Positions 48,005 through 57,267 of a DNA stretch of 64,000 bases are shown here, piece after piece. The DNA comes from Nocardioidaceae bacterium SCSIO 66511 (GTDB lineage: Bacteria > Actinomycetota > Actinomycetes > Propionibacteriales > Nocardioidaceae), in NCBI GenBank assembly GCA_023100825.1, contig CP095846.1, positions 3,224,001 to 3,288,000 on the forward strand, read 5' to 3'. The position numbers and the translations under genes are program-made. The stretch's first letter is position 1. Each line of letters starts with the position of its first letter. The notes under the pieces were generated by a model that saw nothing but the letters and a program-made list of their open reading frames with translations, was not told where the DNA came from and made no database searches.

Positions 48005-49015
48005 TCAGAGCTCGTACGCTCCGGCAACCAGCTCATACGAACGCCGCCGCTCGGCAGGATCATGCACCTGCGTGGTGATGATCAGCTCGTCGGCGTCGGC
48101 CTCCTTGCGCCGACGCTCGAGATCGTCGCGTACCTCCTCGGCGGTGCCGACGCTGATGAACCGTCTCCGGCCGGCGGCCAAAGCCCGCTCCTGATCGGTC
48201 CACGGATGCGCTGCCGCCTCCTCGGGCGTCGGAAGCGGACCGGGCTGGTTCTGCATCAGCCGCACCATCGACAGGTCATTGGCCAGGGCCAGCTCCTCGG
48301 CACGCTCATGGGTGTCAGCGGCGATCGCCGCGACGCCGAGCATCACCCGCGGCTCGCTCAGTCGCTCCGACGGCTGGAACCGCTCGCGATAACCGGCGAC
48401 CGCCTCGGCCGGATCGGCGCTGCCGAAATGGCCCGCGAAAGCGAACGCGGTACCGAACGCCGCGGCCGCCTGCCCGCCGTACAGGCTCGACCCGAGGATC
48501 CAGACCGGCGGAAGCGGCACATCCTCGGGAATCGCCTTGATCGGCGCGAACGGGTGATCGGCCGGGAACCCGTCGACGTACGCGAGCAGCTCGCGATACT
48601 GATCGGGGAAGTCGTCGACCGTCAACGCCTCGCGGCTGCGGCGGAGCGCGATAGCCGTGAGCTGGTCGGTGCCCGGTGCGCGACCGAGCCCGAGGTCGAT
48701 ACGCCCCGGATGCAGCGCCTCGAGTACGCGGAACGTCTCCGCGACCTGCAGCGGCGCGTGGTTGGGCAGCATGATCCCGCCGGCTCCGACCCGGATGCGA
48801 GACGTCGCGGCGGCGACCGACGCGATCATCACCGACGGCGCGGAACTCGCGACGCTGCCGATGTTGTGATGCTCGGCGAGCCAGTACCGCGCGTAGCCGA
48901 GCTCCTCGGCGTGGCGGGCCAGGTCGATCGTGTCGTGCAGTGCGGCGGCTCCCCCGCGACCGCTACCGATCGGCGACAGGTCGAGTACGGAAAGCGAGAC
49001 ATTGGATTCAGGCAC
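48005..49015 (-). CDS. LLM-class flavin-dependent oxidoreductase
   Basis: 336 residues of the luciferase-like TIM barrel: LSVLDLSPIGSG at the start, ARYWLAEHHNIGSVASSAPSV, RIRVGAGGIMLPNHAPLQVAE, RIDLGLGRAPGTD and the end VGTAEEVRDDLERRRKEADADELIITTQ. It uses FMN, or F420 in actinomycetes. The SVLDLSP - AEHHN group (LuxA-like, YhbW-like) has no assigned substrate in general. The start is GTG 49015 or GTG 49021. It converges on the methyltransferase with a two-base gap. Confidence 0.92.
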   Translation of the reverse strand: MPESNVSLSVLDLSPIGSGRGGAAALHDTIDLARHAEELGYARYWLAEHHNIGSVASSAPSVMIASVAAATSRIRVGAGGIMLPNHAPLQVAETFRVLEALHPGRIDLGLGRAPGTDQLTAIALRRSREALTVDDFPDQYRELLAYVDGFPADHPFAPIKAIPEDVPLPPVWILGSSLYGGQAAAAFGTAFAFAGHFGSADPAEAVAGYRERFQPSERLSEPRVMLGVAAIAADTHERAEELALANDLSMVRLMQNQPGPLPTPEEAAAHPWTDQERALAAGRRRFISVGTAEEVRDDLERRRKEADADELIITTQVHDPAERRRSYELVAGAYEL

Positions 49016-49043
49016 GTTCACTGCAACGCATTCGACCGAGGGT

Positions 49044-49709
49044 CTATTTCTGCGGCGGCTGCGGCTGGGGTGTACGCCCCTCCCGCTTCGCCGCGTCGAT
49101 CTCGGCGAGGTACGCACGAGTCTCCTCGGCTTGGGCGTACGCGACCCGGCGGTCCTTGATCACCTTGCCCGGAACGCCGCCGACGATCGCGTAGTCGGGG
49201 TACGTACCGCGGGCGACCGTATGCGCCGCGAGCACGCTGCCCTCGCCGACGACCGTGCCGCGGAGCACGCTGACCTTCGTACCCAGCCAGGATCCCGGCC
49301 CGATGCGTACCGGCGCCTTGACGATGCCCTGGTCCTTGATCGGTACGTCGAGCCGATCGGTCACATGGTCGAAGTCGCAGATGTAGACCCAGTCGGCGAT
49401 GAGCGTCGCCGCACCGATCTCGATGTCGAGGTAGCAGTTGACGACGTTGTCGGTGCCCAGCACGACCTTCTCGCCGAGGCGGAGCGTGCCCTCGTGTGCC
49501 CGTAGCTTGTTGCCGTCGCCGATATGGGCCCAAGCCCCGATGACCAACCGGCCGTACCCGCGGCGTACCTCGATGTCCACGCGCTTGCCGAGGAAGACGA
49601 AACCCTCGGTGACGACGTCGGGATGCCGCAACTTGAGAAGGAGGAACCGCCAATAGCGCGCCAGGTAGTACGGCGTCCACGCTCGATGGCGGATCACCCA
49701 CCGCAACAT
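49044..49709 (-). CDS. Left-handed beta-helix acyltransferase (Rv3034c type)
   Basis: 221 residues. The N-terminus MLRWVIRHRAWTPYYLARYWRF is followed by hexapeptide repeats (VFLGKRVDIEVRRGYGRLVIGAWAHIG in part, VRIGPGSWLGTKVSVLRGT, VVGEGSVLAAHTVARG, YAIVGGVPGKVIKDRR), the left-handed beta-helix of LbH acetyl/acyl transferases. It probably O-acylates a sugar or glycolipid. A GTG at 49724 overlapping the upstream stop (GTGA) would add five residues. It is operonic with the methyltransferase at 49721-50620, as in mycobacteria. Confidence 0.88.
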   Translation of the reverse strand: MLRWVIRHRAWTPYYLARYWRFLLLKLRHPDVVTEGFVFLGKRVDIEVRRGYGRLVIGAWAHIGDGNKLRAHEGTLRLGEKVVLGTDNVVNCYLDIEIGAATLIADWVYICDFDHVTDRLDVPIKDQGIVKAPVRIGPGSWLGTKVSVLRGTVVGEGSVLAAHTVARGTYPDYAIVGGVPGKVIKDRRVAYAQAEETRAYLAEIDAAKREGRTPQPQPPQK

Positions 49710-49720
49710 TCGGACCGGAC

Positions 49721-50620
49721 TCACCGCGGTTTCAGTGCCGAGACCGAGACGTTGTAGTAGAGACCGTCGGGTACGACTCGGTCGAGTGCCCGGTCGACCG
49801 CAGACAACCGCAGCCACGAGCGGTAGACGAAGCTCGACCAGCGCGGGCCGAGACGCCCTTGCGCGACGGCGTACTCCAGCGTCCGCGCAGGCCATCCCCA
49901 CCAGGCGGCGGTGAGCTCCTCGGTCACGGTCTCGACACCCACTCCGCCGGCCCGCAGCACGGTACGCGCGAGCTCGTCGGGCTTGAACGTGTGCAGATCG
50001 ACGACCCACTCCAGTGCCGCCGCCCGCGAAGACTCGTCGAGCTCCTCCTGCGGCCGGGCCCACTTCGCGCGCAGCCACGGCAGCTTGGTGAGGTTGGTCG
50101 CCGCGATCCAGGTCGCGTGGGACAGCCGGCGGGCCACGACGTCGCCGTAACGTGTCGGCTCACCGCAGATGACCACCCGTCCGCCCGGGCGAAGGACCCG
50201 GAACATCTCCCGGAACGCCTGCTCGACGTCCGGGATGTGGTGGATCACGGCGTGCCCGATGACCACGTCGAATGTGTCGTCGTCGTACGGAAGCGCCTCG
50301 GCGTCCGCGGCCTGGCCGTCGATCGCGAAGCCGAGCTCTGCGGCGTTGTGCTTGGCCGCTTCGACCATGCCCGGCGAGATGTCGGTGACGTGGACCTCGT
50401 CGACGACTCCGGCCAGCCGCAGGTTGAGGCTGAAGAAGCCCGTGCCGCAGCCGATCTCGAGGCTCTTGCCGTACGGCCACCCGTGCTCGCCCGCCACGGC
50501 AGCGAACCGGCCGCGCGCGTACTCGATGCAACGTTCATCGAACGAGATCGACCACTTGTCGTCGTACGTCTGTGCTTCCCAGTCGTGATAGAGCACCTGG
50601 GCGAGCTTCGTGTCGTCCAT
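49721..50620 (-). CDS. Class I SAM-dependent methyltransferase (Rv3038c type)
   Basis: 299 residues. MDDTKLAQVLYHDWEAQTYD and the following WSISFDERCIEYARGRF form the signature of mycobacterial Rv3038c-like proteins. The SAM site is LEIGCGTGFFSLNL, with VTDISPGMVEAAKHNA, ADAEALPYDDDTFDVVIGHAVIHHIPD and EMFRVLRPGGRVVICGEP. The C-terminal half carries Trp-rich, possibly membrane-associated segments (TAAWWGWPARTL). The substrate is unknown. It is divergent from glgX. Confidence 0.9.
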   Translation of the reverse strand: MDDTKLAQVLYHDWEAQTYDDKWSISFDERCIEYARGRFAAVAGEHGWPYGKSLEIGCGTGFFSLNLRLAGVVDEVHVTDISPGMVEAAKHNAAELGFAIDGQAADAEALPYDDDTFDVVIGHAVIHHIPDVEQAFREMFRVLRPGGRVVICGEPTRYGDVVARRLSHATWIAATNLTKLPWLRAKWARPQEELDESSRAAALEWVVDLHTFKPDELARTVLRAGGVGVETVTEELTAAWWGWPARTLEYAVAQGRLGPRWSSFVYRSWLRLSAVDRALDRVVPDGLYYNVSVSALKPR

Positions 50621-50727
50621 CGCGGCCTCGACCTCGGCGGCGCTGGCGTGCGGATGGGGTGCGGTTCGGCTGTCCACGGCCAGCCAGCCTATGCCACAAC
50701 GCACGGTGACGGGTCGGACCGGGCAAG

Positions 50728-52713
50728 ATGGCACCCATGCCCGCACCGAAGCTGACGCCCGGAACGCCGTACGAGCTCGGCGTGCGGTTCGAGCCCGACG
50801 GCGCCAATGTGGCGGTGTGGGCGCCCCATGCGACGCACGTCCGGCTGTGTGTCCTGACGCCGACCCCCTGGACCGCCGAGCTTCCCCTGTGCACGCGCGG
50901 CGTCTGGCACGGCAAGGTCTCGGGCCTGCGGCACGGCAGCGCGTACGCCTTCGAGGTGGAGGCGGCCGACGGATCCGCGACCCGCGTCCTCGATCCGTAC
51001 GCACGCGCAGTCGACACCGTCGGCGACGAGCTGCACGGGGTCGCGGTCGACGACATCTTCGACTGGCGCGGCGACTCCAACCCGAGGGTGCCCTGGGACC
51101 GCACAGTGCTGTACGAAGCGCACGTACGCGGGTTGACGAAGCTGCACCCGGAGGTGCCCGTACGCCTGCAGGGTACGTACGCCGGCGTCGCACACCCGGC
51201 CGTGCTGGACCACCTCGAACGACTCGGGGTGACCACGGTCGAGCTGATGCCGGTGCACGAGTTCATCACCGAGCCGCTCCAACGCAACAGCGGACGTGTG
51301 AACTACTGGGGCTACAACCCCGTTGCGTTCTCGGCGCCGCACGGCGCGTACTCCGCGAGTGGGACGCGCGGCGAGCAGGTACGCGAGTTCAAGGAGATGG
51401 TGCGGGCCCTGCACTCACGCGGTATCGAGGTGATCCTCGACGTCGTCTACAACCACACCGGCGAGGGCGGCGAGCAGGGCCCGCTGATCGGGCTCCGTGC
51501 ACTCGATGACGACGCGTACTACCGACACGACGACGGCGGGTACGTAGACCTCACCGGATGCGGAAACACCTTGCGGGCAAGCCATCCCGTGAGCGAGCGC
51601 CTCATTGTCGACTCACTGCGCTACTGGGCGATCGAGTGCCATGTTGACGGCTTCCGCTTCGATCTCGCGTCCGCACTCGCTCGAAGTGACGACCACGCGG
51701 TCGACGTCGAGTCGAGCATCATCGCCACCGTCACCCGCGACCCGGTCCTCGCATCGCTGAAGTTGATCGCCGAACCGTGGGATGCCGGCAACGACGGATA
51801 CCTGCTCGGCGGTTTCCCCGACGGCTGGGCCGAGTGGAACGACCGCTATCGCGACGGCGTACGCGACTTCTGGCGAGGTGCACCGGGCGGGGCGAGGGCG
51901 CTCGCCGCCCGGCTGTCCGGATCGGCCGAGGACTACAGCGCGCGCGGGCCACTCGCGTCGGTGAACCTGATCACCGCCCACGACGGCTTCACCCTGCGCG
52001 ATCTCGTCTCGTACGACCACCGACACAACGACGCCAACGACGAGTGGGGGTTGGACGGCCACGAGGACAACCGGTCCTGGAACTGCGGCGTCGAGGGTGA
52101 GACCGACGACCCGGAGGTGCTCGCGGTGCGGCATCGGCAGGCGGCGAACCTACTCACGACGCTGCTGCTCTCCGCGGGGGTGCCGATGCTGTCGTCGGGC
52201 GACGAGTGGGGTCGTACGCAGGGCGGCAACAACAACGCGTACTGCCAAGACAACGAGATCAGCTGGCTGCCGTGGCGCGCTGACTCGGGCTGGGAACATC
52301 TGGCCCCGCTCATCGCCCGTCTCGTACGTCTGCGGGCCGATCACCTGGCGTACCGGGGCAATGCGCATAAGCACGGCCGCGACACGATGGGCACCGGACG
52401 CAAGGACCTCGGCTGGCTGCATCCCGCTGGCCGGGAGATGACCGAGGCCGACTGGTTCGACGACGGATTGCGCAGTCTCGGCATGTTCGTGGACGGTGGG
52501 CCGGACCATCCGGCGCTACTGGTGCTGATGCATGCGGGCGGCGAACCGATCGAGTGGACGCTGCCCGATGCGTGGTGGGGCGGCGGCTACGAGGTTGCCG
52601 TCGACAACGGGTTGCACTCGCTCGGACAGCTGTTCACTGCCGGAGACCGAATCACCCTCTGCGCGCATGACACAGCCGTGCTCACCTCGATTTCCCCGCA
52701 AACCGACCGCTAG
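50728..52713 (+). CDS. glgX: Glycogen debranching enzyme GlgX (GH13)
   Basis: 661 residues. CBM48 N-terminal domain (GVRFEPDGANVAVWAPHATHV), then the GH13 barrel with ELMPVHEF, WGYNPVAFSAPHGAYS, VILDVVYNHTGEG, the nucleophile motif DGFRFDLAS, acid/base IAEPWD and TAHDGFTLRDLVSYDHRHN. This is isoamylase-type debranching of phosphorylase limit dextrins. ATG 50728 is taken; ATG 50737 would remove three residues. The stop overlaps the converging pab gene by four bases (CTAG). The polypeptide is somewhat shorter than typical 700-residue GlgX. Confidence 0.94.
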   Translation: MAPMPAPKLTPGTPYELGVRFEPDGANVAVWAPHATHVRLCVLTPTPWTAELPLCTRGVWHGKVSGLRHGSAYAFEVEAADGSATRVLDPYARAVDTVGDELHGVAVDDIFDWRGDSNPRVPWDRTVLYEAHVRGLTKLHPEVPVRLQGTYAGVAHPAVLDHLERLGVTTVELMPVHEFITEPLQRNSGRVNYWGYNPVAFSAPHGAYSASGTRGEQVREFKEMVRALHSRGIEVILDVVYNHTGEGGEQGPLIGLRALDDDAYYRHDDGGYVDLTGCGNTLRASHPVSERLIVDSLRYWAIECHVDGFRFDLASALARSDDHAVDVESSIIATVTRDPVLASLKLIAEPWDAGNDGYLLGGFPDGWAEWNDRYRDGVRDFWRGAPGGARALAARLSGSAEDYSARGPLASVNLITAHDGFTLRDLVSYDHRHNDANDEWGLDGHEDNRSWNCGVEGETDDPEVLAVRHRQAANLLTTLLLSAGVPMLSSGDEWGRTQGGNNNAYCQDNEISWLPWRADSGWEHLAPLIARLVRLRADHLAYRGNAHKHGRDTMGTGRKDLGWLHPAGREMTEADWFDDGLRSLGMFVDGGPDHPALLVLMHAGGEPIEWTLPDAWWGGGYEVAVDNGLHSLGQLFTAGDRITLCAHDTAVLTSISPQTDR

Positions 52714-55397
52714 ATGCCCCGTGCGGCAAGGAAGTTCGCGATCATCGCGTGGCCGTGCCGGGTGAGGATCGACTCCGGATGCAGCTGCACCCCCTCGACG
52801 GGGTGCGTGCGATGACGTACGCCCATCAGCACGTCGGATGCCGTGTGCGCGGTCGCGCGGAGCTCGTCGGGCAGGCTCGCCTCGTCGACGACAAGCGAGT
52901 GGTAGCGGCCGGAAGCGAGCGGACCGTCGATGCTTGCGAACACGCCGCCACCGTCGTGCCGCACCAACGACGACTTACCGTGTACGACGCTTGGTGCGCG
53001 ACGTACGACGGCGCCGTACGCCTCGCCGATGCACTGGTGGCCGAGGCAGACTCCGAGGATCGGCACCGTCGATCCGAGCCTGCGTACGACGTCGGTGCTG
53101 ATGCCGGCGTCGCCGGGCGTACCCGGCCCCGGTGAGATCACCACCCGGTCGTACGCGCCGGCGCGTACCCACGATTCGACCTCGTCGACGGTTGCCGCGT
53201 CGTTGCGGATGACGGTCGTACGCGCACCGAGCTCTTGGCAGTACTGGTCGAGGTTGTAGACGAACGAGTCGTAGTTGTCGATCAGCAACACCCGGCGACC
53301 CGGCGGGCGTTGGGGTTCCAGAACGGGCGCGGGCGCACTCAGCCTGCGCGCGATCCACTCGGTCACGTGCCCGAGGCGCCAAGTGCCGACACCTCCGCAT
53401 CGTTCGACGGGCACGGCGCCTCGTACGGCATTGGTCACGAACACTTCGCGAGCGGTACGCAGGTCGTCGAGGTCGATCCGACGTTCGTACGCCGGAACAC
53501 CTGCGCGGGCAAGGAGATCGAGCACCCGCCGGCGAGTGACCCCGGGGAGAATGCGCCCGTCCGCCAGCGGCGTGTGCACCGCGTGATCGTCTACGACGAA
53601 CAGCGAGCCCCGACCGGTCTCGAGTACCGAACCGTCGGTGTCGACGAGCAACGCGTCGCGCGTCGCGGTCCAGGCTCCGCGCTCGGGCTCGACCTCGTCG
53701 AGCACACGGCGGTCACCCCACTTGTGGCCGCCGAGGCCGCCCGGTACGACGACCGGCACCAGCTCCCATGGCTTCGGTGGCTCGGTGATCGGAGTGGCCG
53801 CGATCGACTCACCTTGTTGTGACGGGACCACGGAAACCCGCAATCGGTGGGGTCCGGTGAGCGCGGCGGCCGACGACTCGACTCGCGCGACCAGACCCGC
53901 CGGAGCGACCACCCCGTAAACGTCGTTGAGAGAGGACGCCAACCGCGCGAGATGGGCGTCGAGATGAGCCGCTCGCCCGTGCTCGACGTACATCGTCTCG
54001 AAGACGCCCGCGTCCGGGTTCGGCCGCGACCGGGCCGACGCGCCGAAAGACGTGGAGACGACCGGAGTGCCCTCCTCTGCTTCGCGTACGCCCATCGCCT
54101 CGACCGCGGCGCGTACGTCGTCGTCGACTCGAGCGCCGATTGCGTCGAGCAACGGTGTCGCCTTGACCAGGCACTCGCGCAGCTCGTCGTCCGGCCGGGA
54201 GTCCGCGACGATCCCGCCGCCGACCCCGAGCCACACCGTGTCACCGGAGAACTCGAAGGTGCGGATCGCGACATTGAGCTCGAGACCTGCCGCGCCGACG
54301 TAGCCGAGCGCCCCGGTGTAGACCTCGCGGCCCGTCGTCTCGAGCTCGTCGATGAGCTCCATCGCCCGCACCTTTGGTGCGCCGGTGACCGAGCCCGGCG
54401 GGAACGTTGCTCGCAGCAGGTCGCCGTCATCCGCGTCAGCACGCAGACGACCGACCACATCCGAGACCAGATGCCACACGCCGGTGTGCCGCTCCGCCCG
54501 CGGCTCGTCGGGTACCTGCACCGAGCCCGCCTCGCAGACGCGCCCGAGGTCGTTGCGCATCAGATCGACGATCATGATGTTCTCGGCGCGGTTCTTCCAG
54601 GAAGCCTGGAGCGTCCGCACATCGGAGGTGAGCGGAGCCGTGCCCTTGATCGGAGACGTACGCACCGTACGCCCGGTCCGGTGCAGGAACAGCTCCGGCG
54701 ACAGGCTGGCGACCGCTCCGCCATCGGTCGCGACGTACGCGGCGAAACGCGGGGTCAGCGCGTCAACGCCGGCGCAGAACACATCGAGCGGCTCACCGTC
54801 GTACGCCGCCTGCAGTCGGGTGCACAGGTTGGCTTGGAAGATGTCGCCCGCCGTGATGTGGCGCAGCGTCTCGTCGACCGCCGCGAGGTGCTCGGCAGGC
54901 GAAGGTGTCATCGCGAACGGTTCGACGGAGTACGGCCGGCGTTGTGGTTCGCCCGAGGCGACCAGGGATCGCATCCGCTCGAGCTCGGCGTCGAGGTGTC
55001 GTTTGCGCCCAGCGGTCACCAACGCCTCGAACCACCACGTCGACGTCGCCGCATCGAGGCGCAACACATGGTCGTAGTAGCTCAGGTGGAAGTCAGGTAG
55101 CGGCGTCGGTCGTGGCGGCGTATGTGGCAGGCGTTCGATCCGGCTGCCGAGCCGATAACCCCAGTAGCCGATCCAGCCTCCGCCGAATCCGCTCTCGGTC
55201 GAACCGTCAATCGCAAGACCGAACGGATCCTCGTCGGCGGCTGCTGTGCGGACGGGCTCGAAGCCGATGATGGCACCGCCCGCGTACCAGTCGCCGATGA
55301 GCGCGCTCAGGCCGCGCTCATCGCGAAGCAGCCGAAGCATGTCGGTCGCCGAGTGCTCTGCCGCGAGTCGGCGGCGGACGAGCGTGGTGCCCCTCAC
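52710..55397 (-). CDS. Trifunctional PabB-PabC-PabA: p-aminobenzoate synthase fusion
   Basis: 895 residues in one uninterrupted frame. Residues 1-420 are a chorismate-binding PabB domain; PIKGT (Lys251) marks aminodeoxychorismate synthase rather than anthranilate synthase. Residues about 460-690 are a class IV aminotransferase (4-amino-4-deoxychorismate lyase, PabC) with PLP Lys559 in GGHKWGDRR and LETGRGSLFVV. Residues about 700-895 are a class I glutamine amidotransferase (PabA) with Cys784 in GVCLGHQ, His873 and Glu875 in QLHPES. Together they would convert chorismate plus glutamine to p-aminobenzoate for folate. PabA-PabB and PabB-PabC fusions are known; this C-terminal PabA arrangement is uncommon. 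GTG 55397 has no clear ribosome-binding site. Confidence 0.92.
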   Translation of the reverse strand: MRGTTLVRRRLAAEHSATDMLRLLRDERGLSALIGDWYAGGAIIGFEPVRTAAADEDPFGLAIDGSTESGFGGGWIGYWGYRLGSRIERLPHTPPRPTPLPDFHLSYYDHVLRLDAATSTWWFEALVTAGRKRHLDAELERMRSLVASGEPQRRPYSVEPFAMTPSPAEHLAAVDETLRHITAGDIFQANLCTRLQAAYDGEPLDVFCAGVDALTPRFAAYVATDGGAVASLSPELFLHRTGRTVRTSPIKGTAPLTSDVRTLQASWKNRAENIMIVDLMRNDLGRVCEAGSVQVPDEPRAERHTGVWHLVSDVVGRLRADADDGDLLRATFPPGSVTGAPKVRAMELIDELETTGREVYTGALGYVGAAGLELNVAIRTFEFSGDTVWLGVGGGIVADSRPDDELRECLVKATPLLDAIGARVDDDVRAAVEAMGVREAEEGTPVVSTSFGASARSRPNPDAGVFETMYVEHGRAAHLDAHLARLASSLNDVYGVVAPAGLVARVESSAAALTGPHRLRVSVVPSQQGESIAATPITEPPKPWELVPVVVPGGLGGHKWGDRRVLDEVEPERGAWTATRDALLVDTDGSVLETGRGSLFVVDDHAVHTPLADGRILPGVTRRRVLDLLARAGVPAYERRIDLDDLRTAREVFVTNAVRGAVPVERCGGVGTWRLGHVTEWIARRLSAPAPVLEPQRPPGRRVLLIDNYDSFVYNLDQYCQELGARTTVIRNDAATVDEVESWVRAGAYDRVVISPGPGTPGDAGISTDVVRRLGSTVPILGVCLGHQCIGEAYGAVVRRAPSVVHGKSSLVRHDGGGVFASIDGPLASGRYHSLVVDEASLPDELRATAHTASDVLMGVRHRTHPVEGVQLHPESILTRHGHAMIANFLAARGI

Positions 55398-55406
55398 GCG
55401 GGCACG

Positions 55407-55994
55407 CTACCGCGTGTCTGTCGCCGCCGTCTCGACTCTGACGGTACGCGCGGCGTCGAGAGCGACCCGCTCGTAGACCGAACTGTGATCGAGGTCCTCG
55501 CTCACAACGGAGACGAACACCCCGAGCCGCTGACCCGGGACCGGTACGACGATCGTCACCTGCCGCGTCGACTGACCGCCGACCTCGATCTCTCGGGCCG
55601 CGACCACCCCGCTCACGGGACCGACTCTGGCAAGCCGCACAGAGGTGTATCCGCCGCGGGTACGCATCGTCTCGTACGTACCCTGCGCGAACACGAGTGG
55701 ATCATCGGACGGCATCGTCTGCGTTGCGACAGTGAGCGTCGCCGTCGACGGCTCTCCGTCGAGCTCGACGGCGCAGAACGCCGTGCCCGACACGTGGCTG
55801 TCACGGGTCATCGTCGCCAGTGCTTCGAGGAACCAGCCGACGCTCTCTCGCCGCTGCGCATCGTCGATGCCCAGAGCCTCGACCAGCTCGCTCTGCGCGG
55901 CGGCGCGGTCCTCGACGGCCGCGTCGAGCGGCACCTCGCGGAACTCGGGCGGTAGATCGAGGTCGATGCGGATCGGCTCGTGTGTCGTCGTCAT
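55407..55994 (-). CDS. Conserved actinobacterial protein of unknown function, third gene of WXG-like trio
   Basis: 195 residues without signal peptide or membrane helix. The order of beta-rich segments (SGTAFCAVELDGEPSTATLTV, YTSVRLARVGPVSGVVAARE, RQVTIVVPVPGQRLGVFVSVV) and a final helix suggests a PsbP/Mog1- or LpqN-like alpha-beta fold, which is inference. ATG 55994 overlaps the preceding stop (ATGA), so it is made together with the two upstream proteins. Nine bases separate it from the pab fusion gene. Confidence 0.75.
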   Translation of the reverse strand: MTTTHEPIRIDLDLPPEFREVPLDAAVEDRAAAQSELVEALGIDDAQRRESVGWFLEALATMTRDSHVSGTAFCAVELDGEPSTATLTVATQTMPSDDPLVFAQGTYETMRTRGGYTSVRLARVGPVSGVVAAREIEVGGQSTRQVTIVVPVPGQRLGVFVSVVSEDLDHSSVYERVALDAARTVRVETAATDTR

Positions 55995-56833
55995 GACGAG
56001 TCTCCCCCGCGGGTGATGCCGCGAATGCGATCGGCGATGGAACGCGCCGTCGAGCGACGCTCGGGCTTCGCGAACGACGCGGGCTGAAGCGTCGGGCGCT
56101 CGGACTCCGGCCAGTCGCGTCGCAGGGCCTCCTTGAGACGGTAGGACGCGGGCGCCTTCGCCGCGATCTGCCAGGCCTTCTCCGAGGTGATCGGGCCCGA
56201 TCCCGCGCCGACCCCGATCAGCTGCGGCGCGACGGCAGTGACCTCGGCGACGTCGTCGACCTCGCCGGTCGTGGTCTGCATCTCGATACTGACCCCGCGG
56301 ATCCACTCGTCGACGGCCTCGCGGAGACCGCCGAACCCGCGCGACAGCGCGGACGCGAGATCTTCCTCGTCGCGGTTGCCGGTGCTGACGGCTGCGATGA
56401 GGTCCTCGCATGAGCCGACGAGATCGGCCGCCTCCTGATCGTGGCGAGCGGCGAGGTCCGCGGACCTGCGGCGTACGTCTTCGCGTCGCGGCTCGGCGTC
56501 ACCGATTCCGGCCAGCTGACTCATCTCTTCGACCAGCTCGGCCGTGGCATCCTGGCGGTTCGCAACGCCGGAGCGCCACGCCTGCCACGCTCCCGCGAAC
56601 GCGACCACGGCCTCTTCGAGGGTGCGCAGACGCACCGATAGCCGAGACATCCCGTCGACGATCGGCTCCACCTCGGAACCCTGCCAGATCGACTCCGGCC
56701 CCACGACTTCGTCGATGCGCTGGCGCGTCTCGGTGAGTACGACGACGACGTCGCGTACGACCCCGAGCACCTGGTCGACGGCCGCCAGGTCGCCGGGAGT
56801 CGGATCGGATCCGAGGAAGCGCTCGGGAATCAC
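55991..56833 (-). CDS. WXG-like helical protein, possible type VII-associated
   Basis: 280 residues, nearly all predicted helix. The first 100 residues form two amphipathic helices joined by a turn with Trp50-Gln51-Gly52 (ESIWQGSEV), the WXG arrangement of ESX/WXG100 proteins and of larger type VII-secreted proteins. The C-terminal part is basic (RSTARSIADRIRGITRGG). No enzymatic motif. GTG 56833 overlaps the stop of the 87-residue gene (GTGA). No EccC-type ATPase gene is in the window, so the secretion link is an inference. Confidence 0.7.
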   Translation of the reverse strand: MIPERFLGSDPTPGDLAAVDQVLGVVRDVVVVLTETRQRIDEVVGPESIWQGSEVEPIVDGMSRLSVRLRTLEEAVVAFAGAWQAWRSGVANRQDATAELVEEMSQLAGIGDAEPRREDVRRRSADLAARHDQEAADLVGSCEDLIAAVSTGNRDEEDLASALSRGFGGLREAVDEWIRGVSIEMQTTTGEVDDVAEVTAVAPQLIGVGAGSGPITSEKAWQIAAKAPASYRLKEALRRDWPESERPTLQPASFAKPERRSTARSIADRIRGITRGGDSS

Positions 56834-57093
56834 GGCACATCCTCCCGGGCACGCGCATCGTCGTCGGCGGCGAAGCGGCGTACGACCTCCGCGGCGCCGG
56901 CGGCCTCAGCGGCCAGCCCGTCCAACGCGCGTTGCAGCCGCTCGAGCGCCTCGTCGTACGTGGCGGCAGCGGTGCGGGGGCCGGCGTCCTCCGGAGCAAG
57001 ATCACGCAGTTTGGCGGCGGCCTGACCGAACCTCGTGTCGATCGCCGTCAAAGCCGTTGCCACACCCACAACCTCGTCATGGAGAGTTGTCAT
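56830..57093 (-). CDS. Small helical protein, WXG100-sized
   Basis: 87 residues forming two long helices (LHDEVVGVATALTAIDTRFG and ATYDEALERLQRALDGLAAE), the size and shape of WXG100/ESAT-6 proteins but without a WXG motif. It is the first gene of the three-gene unit running to 55407, with GAGGACTGAGC before ATG 57093. It could be a partner of the WXG-like protein encoded next. Confidence 0.7.
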   Translation of the reverse strand: MTTLHDEVVGVATALTAIDTRFGQAAAKLRDLAPEDAGPRTAAATYDEALERLQRALDGLAAEAAGAAEVVRRFAADDDARAREDVP

Positions 57094-57267
57094 GCTCAGT
57101 CCTCTCGGTCGCGGCGCGAGATTCCGGGGCGACTCCGGGACCCCGCCTCGGTGAAGCGTTGGGAACCTCTAGTTGAAGTTTGCCTTATCGCGGGGTCACT
57201 CGTACCCGGTAGCCCGGATCGGGCCGTCGCCCGCTGGACGCATGGGCGCCCAATAGAGTTGTCGCCG

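Noticed and set aside
52710-55397. Anthranilate synthase (TrpE-TrpG) instead of PabB-PabA
   Set aside because: The PIKGT motif with lysine and the middle class IV aminotransferase/lyase domain indicate p-aminobenzoate rather than tryptophan synthesis.
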